12,458 nt of DNA from JAZRUF01 sp045636205 (GTDB lineage: Bacteria; Bacillota; Clostridia; Oscillospirales; JAAYXM01): NCBI GenBank assembly GCA_045636205.1, contig JAZTXE010000012.1, positions 1 to 12,458 of the forward strand, given 5' to 3'. The position numbers were made by a program, and so were the translations under genes. Numbering within the stretch: position 1 is the stretch's first letter; each line of letters starts with the position of its first letter. The notes beneath the pieces were generated by a model. The model was not told the DNA's origin, made no database searches, and was given only the letters and a program-made list of their open reading frames with translations. Below are positions 6,847 to 12,458 of this stretch, piece by piece.

Positions 6847-7515
6847 ATGTTTAAGCACGAGAAAATGCTCTTTCATCCGGTAGAGATTGAAAAGCCAAAT
6901 CCGCAGTATGCAGCTCTTTTGCAGGAGCAGTGCGGTGGAGGAAACGGTGAGCTTAAGGCGGCTATGCAGTATATGTCGCAGAGCTTCAGAATTAAGGATC
7001 CTGAAATTAAAGATTTGTTTTTGGACATTGCAGCCGAGGAACTCAGCCATCTTGAGATGATTTCTCAGACTATAAACCTGCTCAACGGACATGACGTTGA
7101 TGCAACTAAGGTTCCAAATGGCGAAATTCAAACCCATGTTCTCTTAGGTTTAAATCCGGGACTTATCAATGCATCCGGATATTCCTGGACCGGTGACTAT
7201 GTAACCGTTACCGGCGATTTGTGCGCAGATCTCCTGTCAAATATTGCATCTGAGCAGAGAGCTAAAGTTGTTTATGAATACCTTTACCGTCAGATTGAAG
7301 ATAAAAAGGTAAGAGAGACGATTGACTTTTTATTAAACCGTGAAGAAGCGCATAACGCAATGTTCAGAGAAGCGTTTAATAAGGTTCAGAATACCGGCTC
7401 AAACCGTGATTTCGGAACTACAAAAGCTGCTAAAATGTATTTTAGTCTTTCTGAGCCGTCTCCTGAGGACAGCCGCTTCGTAAATATCGGAGGAGAAAAG
7501 CCGTCCTTCAATTAA
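6847..7515 (+). CDS. Manganese catalase (ferritin-like di-manganese), CotJC type
   Basis: This family dismutates hydrogen peroxide at a di-manganese centre. The 222-aa product shows all five metal ligands at the expected spacings: Glu35 in GGNGE, Glu65 and His68 in EELSH, Glu136 in SEQRAK and His169 in REEAH. The Glu136-His169 distance of 33 equals that of Lactobacillus plantarum catalase (148/181). It lacks long C-terminal extensions and resembles short clostridial and spore-coat members (CotJC/CotD-like). AAGTGAGGA (6832-6840) precedes ATG 6847 by 6 nt; the in-frame ATG at 6841 touches the ribosome binding site and is less likely. It stands alone between the MFS gene and a perfect terminator. 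Its role is probably peroxide defence, either vegetative or in the spore coat. Confidence 0.93.
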   Translation: MFKHEKMLFHPVEIEKPNPQYAALLQEQCGGGNGELKAAMQYMSQSFRIKDPEIKDLFLDIAAEELSHLEMISQTINLLNGHDVDATKVPNGEIQTHVLLGLNPGLINASGYSWTGDYVTVTGDLCADLLSNIASEQRAKVVYEYLYRQIEDKKVRETIDFLLNREEAHNAMFREAFNKVQNTGSNRDFGTTKAAKMYFSLSEPSPEDSRFVNIGGEKPSFN

Positions 7516-7550
7516 AAAATACCCATCCTGAATTTCAGGATGGGTATTTT
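7516..7550 (+). terminator. Intrinsic terminator after the Mn catalase gene
   Basis: A perfect 15-bp stem, AAAATACCCATCCTG at 7516-7530 with its complement at 7536-7550, has a 5-nt AATTT loop. The 3' arm ends in TTTT. It begins at the base after the catalase stop codon, and its symmetry suggests it could also stop antisense transcription. Confidence 0.95.
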
Positions 7551-7567
7551 CAGTAAAGCTATAATAC

Positions 7568-7595
7568 TTGAAATTATATTAATTTATGGTATAAT
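7568..7595 (+). promoter_or_regulatory. SigA promoter with extended -10 for ftsK-ygiQ-ruvC
   Basis: TTGAAA (7568-7573) and a perfect TATAAT (7590-7595) are separated by 16 bp, with TG at 7587-7588 giving an extended -10. A second TATAAT at 7605-7610 lacks a good -35 partner. The leader to the ftsK start is about 65 nt, very A/T-rich, and shows no recognisable riboswitch. Confidence 0.75.
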
Positions 7596-7665
7596 TAAGT
7601 GTTGTATAATAAAGTATATAATTAATCAGCTAATGGATGTATACATAAAATAAGAGGTGAAATTA

Positions 7666-10143
7666 ATGGCCGCACGCAAAGGAAGAAAATCAACATCAAC
7701 GCGCGGAAAAAATACTGGAAAAAGAAAGACGGGGAGAAAGTCTTCCGCCACGAGGAAGATGACGCAAAAAGAGCGCGCTCAAAAAAATCAGGTTTGGGCG
7801 TTTGTTCTGTTTTTTCTTGCGCTTATATCCCTGCTTGCAATAGTTCGTGTGGAAGCGCCTTTTGTTGACTTTATAGGAATAACTGCGCGTCAATGCATTG
7901 GAACAGGTGTGTTTATTCTCCCTGTTGCGTTGGCATTTGCGGGAATTATATTGTTCATTAGTCGCGGAAGACCTATCAAAACACGCGTTATTTGCGCTCT
8001 TGTCACGCCACTTCTCATTGGGTGCTTTATTCACTCAATTGCAGGTGATGCGGATTTTACAAAAGGGTACTTTGAAATGCTTGAGGACGGCAATATGCTA
8101 AAAGGCGGTGGCCTTTTTGCCGGATATACCGCTGCAGTTTTGGTTACATACATAAGCCGTTTTGCAACAATTCCGCTCTTTTTGCTGCTTACAGTGCTGA
8201 CAATTTGCGGAGCATTTGATATTACTTTTATGGATATAATTGATGCTGTAGGCGATTGGTTATCTTCAAGACCGCGCGGTGTGGAGTATGATGAAGAATA
8301 TTATGAGGAGCAAGAAGCTAAGGAAAAGGAACGTGAGGTCCGCGCGCAGAGAAGGCGCAGACCGGTGATAGATATTCCTCTTGACGGAGAAGTAAGGGAA
8401 GAGGAGAAACCGCGCAAGATAGAACTGCGTCCGGCGCGTGTCAAATCCCCTGCAGAGCTGTTGGCAGAGGAGCAGGCTGCTCAACCCGATGAGCCATATC
8501 ATATTAATTCGGCGAATTTCCAGACCGAAGAGATTAAAGAAGATGCTGTATGTCCGGTTGCGACGCTTGAGGAGACCTCGGATGTGGTTGAGAATGCTCC
8601 GTCGGATACGCAGGCTCAAGATGCACCTGAAGATGTCGGTGAAGGCTTTAAAGTTCCGGAGGAGGAAAAGCCGGAGCAGAAAGAGCTGTACAGCTATCCT
8701 CCGATTACGCTTCTCAATGAGTCTAAAGCCGCAATGCGCGGTGATGGCGAAGACGTACGTGCGCATGGTTTCCGTCTTATAGAGGCTATCAAAAGCTTTG
8801 GTATAGAAGTTCATTTGGTCGGAATTGTTCGAGGTCCGTCGGTTACAAGATATGAGGTTCAGTTGGACCCTGGTGTTAAGTTTTCTCGCCTTACAGGTCT
8901 TTCGGACGATATAGCACTCGCGCTGGGTGCATCAAGCATTTATATTGCGCCCATTCCAGATAAATCCGCTATAGGTATTGAGGTGCCGAACAAGGAAGTT
9001 CAGATGGTTAATATCCGTGACGTTATAGGGTCAAAGGAGTTTACTTCTAATGACAGTAACGTTGCGTTTGCAATGGGTAAGGATATTTCGGGCAATTGCA
9101 TAGTAGGCGATATTGCAAAGCTTCCGCACCTTCTTATCGCAGGTACTACGGGTTCCGGTAAATCCGTTTGCATGAACTCAATTATAATAAGTCTTTTATA
9201 TAAGTCTACTCCTGAGCAGGTCCGCCTTATAATGGTTGACCCGAAAATGGTTGAATTGGGCATCTATAACGGTATACCGCACTTGCTTGTTCCGGTTGTA
9301 ACTGACCCGCGAAAAGCATCCGGTGCTCTGCAGTGGGCGGTAATGGAGATGATGAAGCGCTATAAGCTCTTTGCTGACAACAATGTACGTGATATGCAGG
9401 GGTATAACCGCAAGGTTGGTGCATCCGGTGAGGGTGAGCCTCTGCCGCAGATAGTTATTGTAATAGACGAGCTTGCTGACCTCATGGTTGTAGCACGTAA
9501 GGAAGTAGAGGACTCTATTATGCGGCTTACGCAGATGGCACGTGCCGCGGGAATGCATCTTATCATCGCAACACAGCGTCCGTCAGTTGACGTTATAACC
9601 GGTGTTATTAAGAGTAATATACCGTCGCGTATTGCGTTTGCGGTTGCAAGTAAGGTTGAATCGAATATAATTCTGGGTTCAGCTGGTGCTGAAAAGCTTA
9701 TCGGTAAGGGTGATATGCTCTTTGCGCCGATAGGTTCAAACAAACCTACCAGAATCCAGGGCTGCTTCATATCCGGAAAAGAAGTTGAGGCGGTCGTGGC
9801 GCATGTCAAGAAAAGCGGCGATGCTGAGTATTCAAATGAGATTATTGAGCAGATTGAACGTCAGGCGGAGCAGAAGGAAAATACAAGCGGTGCAGCGGGT
9901 GAAGACGGTGATTTAGATGCTGATGAGATGCTTGATTCAGCAATAGACGTAGTCGTCGAAACCGGTCAGGCATCCGTATCGATGCTGCAGAGAAGACTCA
10001 AGCTTGGATATTCAAGAGCTGCGCGAATAGTTGACCAAATGGAAGCTCGCGGAATAGTCGGACCGTTTGAGGGCGCAAAACCGCGCCAGTTACTTATATC
10101 AAAAGAAGAGTGGCAGGGAATGAAGATGCGCCGGGAGAGCTGA
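7666..10143 (+). CDS. ftsK: DNA translocase FtsK/SpoIIIE
   Basis: This is a membrane-anchored hexameric ATP-driven DNA pump that clears chromosomes from the closing septum, or moves DNA into the forespore if it serves as SpoIIIE. The 825-aa product begins with a basic tail (residues 1-42 hold 16 Lys/Arg). About four membrane helices follow between 43 and 187. An acidic, proline-containing linker runs from about 200 to 345, then the alpha/beta motor with Walker A GTTGSGKS at 493-500 and Walker B ending in Asp601-Glu602 (IVIVIDELADL). The gamma winged-helix domain, which reads orienting DNA motifs, spans about 755-825 (SVSMLQRRLKLGYSRAARIV). AAGAGGTGA (7652-7660) precedes ATG 7666 by 5 nt; the in-frame GTG 7657 lies inside that site. 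The ygiQ-type gene starts one base after the stop. FtsK and SpoIIIE roles cannot be separated from this sequence. Confidence 0.95.
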   Translation: MAARKGRKSTSTRGKNTGKRKTGRKSSATRKMTQKERAQKNQVWAFVLFFLALISLLAIVRVEAPFVDFIGITARQCIGTGVFILPVALAFAGIILFISRGRPIKTRVICALVTPLLIGCFIHSIAGDADFTKGYFEMLEDGNMLKGGGLFAGYTAAVLVTYISRFATIPLFLLLTVLTICGAFDITFMDIIDAVGDWLSSRPRGVEYDEEYYEEQEAKEKEREVRAQRRRRPVIDIPLDGEVREEEKPRKIELRPARVKSPAELLAEEQAAQPDEPYHINSANFQTEEIKEDAVCPVATLEETSDVVENAPSDTQAQDAPEDVGEGFKVPEEEKPEQKELYSYPPITLLNESKAAMRGDGEDVRAHGFRLIEAIKSFGIEVHLVGIVRGPSVTRYEVQLDPGVKFSRLTGLSDDIALALGASSIYIAPIPDKSAIGIEVPNKEVQMVNIRDVIGSKEFTSNDSNVAFAMGKDISGNCIVGDIAKLPHLLIAGTTGSGKSVCMNSIIISLLYKSTPEQVRLIMVDPKMVELGIYNGIPHLLVPVVTDPRKASGALQWAVMEMMKRYKLFADNNVRDMQGYNRKVGASGEGEPLPQIVIVIDELADLMVVARKEVEDSIMRLTQMARAAGMHLIIATQRPSVDVITGVIKSNIPSRIAFAVASKVESNIILGSAGAEKLIGKGDMLFAPIGSNKPTRIQGCFISGKEVEAVVAHVKKSGDAEYSNEIIEQIERQAEQKENTSGAAGEDGDLDADEMLDSAIDVVVETGQASVSMLQRRLKLGYSRAARIVDQMEARGIVGPFEGAKPRQLLISKEEWQGMKMRRES

Positions 10144-10144
10144 A

Positions 10145-12010
10145 ATGGATAAGCAGTTTTTACCTATGACAAAAAAGGATATGCTCGACCGCGGATGGGA
10201 TGGCTATGATTTCCTATGTGTTACCGGGGACGCATATGTAGATCATCCAAGCTTTGGTTTTGCAATAATAACTCGCGTTCTCGAAGCGGCGGGGTACAGA
10301 GTGGCGGTTCTTGCCCAGCCTGACTGGAAAAATCCGCAGGTATTCCGCGCGCTTGGCAGACCGAGGATAGGTGCTATGGTTACCGGAGGAAATATTGACT
10401 CGATGGTAGCTCATTACACGGTTGGAAAACGCAAGCGTAGTACGGATGCATATACACCCGGTGGGAAGATGGGAATGCGTCCGGACCGTGCAGCTATAGT
10501 ATACAGCAACAAAATTAAAGAGGTATATCCGGACCTTCCGGTATCAATCGGCGGTCTTGAAGCGTCTCTTCGAAGATTTGCACATTATGATTACTGGGAC
10601 GACGCGGTCAGACGCTCAATTCTTATTGATTCAAGGGCGGATGTCATTACTTATGGAATGTCAGAGAATACGATTGTCGCACTGGCAGACTGGATGGCAT
10701 CGGGGAAGGATGTATCCGAACTGCGTGATTTGCGCGGAATAACATACTTTACAAAAAATGCCGGTGATTGCATATTCCCATATGTTATGTGCCCTTCATT
10801 TGAGCAAGTATCCCGGGATAAAAAAGCGTATGCAAAGGCTATGCGAATTCAGATGAATGAGCAGGACCCGATACGAGGAAAGGCGGTTATGCAACCGCAT
10901 GACAATGGATTCGTCGTTCAGACCCCTCCGCCGATACCGCTTACTACCGAGGAGTTTGACCGTGTGTACGAACTTCCGTATATGAGGACTTATCATCCGG
11001 TATATGAGAAGCTGGGTGGAGTAAAGGCTATTGAAGAGGTAAGATTTTCTATTATTCACAATCGCGGATGCTTTGGCGGATGTAATTTCTGCTCACTTGC
11101 GTTTCATCAGGGACGTATGATAAGTGTCCGCAGTCATGACTCTGTATTGAGAGAAGCTGAAGAAATATCTAAATACTCGGATTTTAAAGGATATATACAC
11201 GATGTCGGCGGTCCTACCGCGAATTTCAGGCATACATCGTGCGATAAGCAGAAAGAACACGGAATGTGTAATCGAAATTGCTTAACACCCAAGCCGTGTC
11301 CTAACTTGAATTCTGACCACAGCGATTATTTGTCGTTGCTTCGCAAATTGAGGCAAATAAAGGGTGTAAAAAAAGTTTTCATTCGCTCTGGTATTCGTTT
11401 TGACTATCTTATGCAGGATAAGTCTGATGAGTTTTTTAACGAGCTTGTCGAGCACCACATAAGCGGTCAGCTCAAGGTTGCACCCGAGCATTGCTGCGAT
11501 GAAGTTTTAAGATACATGGCAAAGCCTGAATTTAAAGTATATGAAAAATTTAGGGAGAAGTATAAGAGGCTTAATCAGCGTTATGGAAAAGAACAGTATC
11601 TTGTGCCGTATATGATTTCATCCCACCCGGGATGCACGCTCAAGGATGCGGTCAAGCTTACTGAATATTTAAATAAGATGGGGCATATGCCCGAGCAGGT
11701 GCAGGATTTTTATCCGACACCCGGAACCGTTTCTACGTGTATGTATTACACCGGGATAGACCCGCGTACAATGAAAGAAGTATACGTAGCGCGCGATGTA
11801 AAGGAAAAGGCGATGCAGCGAGCCTTGCTTCAGTGGAGAAAGCCGGAAAAGCGTGAGCTTGTAATGCAGGCTCTGCAGCGCGCAGGCAGAACAGATTTAA
11901 TAGGTTTTGAAAAACATTGCCTGATAAGACCGGAAAGAAAGAAAAAGCCTGTAGTTGCAAAAGGGGCATATGAACCTCGCGCAAGACGTGGGAAAAACAA
12001 AAAACGCTGA
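10145..12010 (+). CDS. YgiQ family radical SAM protein
   Basis: A 621-aa member of the YgiQ (UPF0313) radical SAM family, whose reaction is not known to me. The N-terminal region (about 1-285) shows the family's VTGDAYVDHPSFG segment and GGLEASLRRFAHYDYWDD. The radical SAM core starts with NRGCFGGCNFCS, giving C309, C313 and C316 as a Cx3Cx2C ligand set for the [4Fe-4S] cluster. Further cysteines occur in the following segment, at CDKQKEHGMCNRNCLTPKPC. The C-terminus is rich in Lys/Arg. GGGAG (10133-10137) inside the ftsK 3' end precedes the ATG by 7 nt. The start is one base after the ftsK stop, so translation is probably coupled. ruvC follows after 14 nt. The protein is somewhat shorter than E. 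coli YgiQ because the C-terminal tail is shorter. Confidence 0.93.
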   Translation: MDKQFLPMTKKDMLDRGWDGYDFLCVTGDAYVDHPSFGFAIITRVLEAAGYRVAVLAQPDWKNPQVFRALGRPRIGAMVTGGNIDSMVAHYTVGKRKRSTDAYTPGGKMGMRPDRAAIVYSNKIKEVYPDLPVSIGGLEASLRRFAHYDYWDDAVRRSILIDSRADVITYGMSENTIVALADWMASGKDVSELRDLRGITYFTKNAGDCIFPYVMCPSFEQVSRDKKAYAKAMRIQMNEQDPIRGKAVMQPHDNGFVVQTPPPIPLTTEEFDRVYELPYMRTYHPVYEKLGGVKAIEEVRFSIIHNRGCFGGCNFCSLAFHQGRMISVRSHDSVLREAEEISKYSDFKGYIHDVGGPTANFRHTSCDKQKEHGMCNRNCLTPKPCPNLNSDHSDYLSLLRKLRQIKGVKKVFIRSGIRFDYLMQDKSDEFFNELVEHHISGQLKVAPEHCCDEVLRYMAKPEFKVYEKFREKYKRLNQRYGKEQYLVPYMISSHPGCTLKDAVKLTEYLNKMGHMPEQVQDFYPTPGTVSTCMYYTGIDPRTMKEVYVARDVKEKAMQRALLQWRKPEKRELVMQALQRAGRTDLIGFEKHCLIRPERKKKPVVAKGAYEPRARRGKNKKR

Positions 12011-12024
12011 AAGGAACTTTAGGT

Positions 12025-12458
12025 ATGACCGTGTTGGGGATTGATCCGGGATATGCTATTGTCGGCTACGGGTTAGTAAGCTCTGATAAAAATAAAATAA
12101 CACCTCTTCAATACGGTGTTATACGTACTCCTGCGGAGAAGAGCATAGAAGAACGCCTTTTGGAAATTTTCAATGATATGACGGGTCTCATTCGAACATT
12201 TTCTCCGGATCAAGTGGCTATAGAAAAATTGTTCTTTAACACCAACGAAACCACCGCAATAAATGTAAGCCAGGCAAGGGGAGTAATAGTGCTCGCTTGT
12301 GCGTTGGCAGGGGTGCCTGTTTTTGAATACACACCGCTTCAGGTTAAAATGTCAGTAGTTGGCTATGGCAGAGCTGAGAAAAAGCAGGTTATGGAGATGA
12401 CGAGGATGCTCCTCAGTCTTGAAAAGGTTCCTAAACCGGATGACGCGGCTGATGCGCT
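12025..12458 (+). CDS. ruvC: Crossover junction endodeoxyribonuclease RuvC (3' partial)
   Basis: RuvC is the dimeric Holliday-junction resolvase that cuts branched DNA made during recombination, normally with RuvAB. The window ends after 144 codons plus two bases; family members are about 160-175 aa, so only the last part is missing. The RNase H-like fold is shown by Asp7 in LGIDPG, Glu67 in AIEKLFF followed by NTNETTAINVSQARG, and the late acidic pair Asp140/Asp143 in PDDAADA, so all four catalytic acids are visible. AAGGAA (12011-12016) precedes ATG 12025 by 8 nt. It is probably the third gene of the ftsK-ygiQ-ruvC unit; ruvA and ruvB would be expected downstream, outside the window. Confidence 0.96.
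   Translation, partial: MTVLGIDPGYAIVGYGLVSSDKNKITPLQYGVIRTPAEKSIEERLLEIFNDMTGLIRTFSPDQVAIEKLFFNTNETTAINVSQARGVIVLACALAGVPVFEYTPLQVKMSVVGYGRAEKKQVMEMTRMLLSLEKVPKPDDAADA

Noticed and set aside
8266..8814. 182-aa minus-strand open frame and a 114-aa plus-strand frame (8438-8782) inside ftsK
   Set aside because: Both are shadows of the acidic, low-complexity FtsK linker. They are rich in Arg/Leu or Arg/Lys as expected from reading GAA/GAG repeats in other frames, and they match no family I recognise.
9360..9809. 149-aa minus-strand open frame opposite the FtsK motor domain
   Set aside because: It overlaps the Walker B region of an intact, conserved gene and has no recognisable domain or ribosome binding site; it is a codon-usage shadow.

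Overview
The window reads as chromosomal DNA from an anaerobic-type Firmicute, most likely class Clostridia. The reasons are AGGAGG-type ribosome binding sites, SigA-type promoters, a lonA-engB pair as in Bacillus and Clostridium genomes, a T-box-like leader motif, a small manganese catalase of the clostridial/spore-coat type and a SpoIIIE/FtsK translocase. All genes lie on the + strand, with short gaps and clear hairpin terminators. I see no mobile element, CRISPR array, tRNA or rRNA.

Layout. (1) Positions 1-198 hold a strong hairpin carrying a T-box-like core, then a consensus SigA promoter. (2) Positions 199-4613 are a proteostasis/biosynthesis operon: Lon protease (lon), the ribosome-assembly GTPase EngB (engB/ysxC) and diaminopimelate decarboxylase (lysA). 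It is closed by a perfect hairpin terminator. (3) Positions 4625-6766 have their own promoter and encode an RpiR-type phosphosugar-sensing regulator followed closely by an MFS transporter resembling the organophosphate:phosphate antiporters. (4) Positions 6784-7550 hold a single manganese catalase gene with a possible forespore-type promoter and a perfect terminator. (5) From 7568 a new promoter drives ftsK/spoIIIE, a YgiQ-type radical SAM gene and ruvC. The last is cut by the window end just after its final catalytic Asp.

Functionally this is mostly housekeeping: protein quality control, 50S ribosome assembly, the last step of lysine synthesis, DNA translocation at division or sporulation, and Holliday junction resolution. 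The accessory part is the regulator/transporter pair, which probably senses and imports an unidentified phosphorylated sugar or organophosphate. I do not see a clearly new multi-gene system. The most interesting signals are regulatory: a T-box-like element just upstream of lon, which would link Lon to amino-acid starvation if real, and a sigma-F-like promoter in front of the catalase.

For four genes I chose a start downstream of the longest possible open frame, because a ribosome binding site or promoter overlaps the longer start: lysA 3277, MFS 5579, Mn catalase 6847 and ftsK 7666. The regulator start at 4707 rests on promoter position and family alignment.
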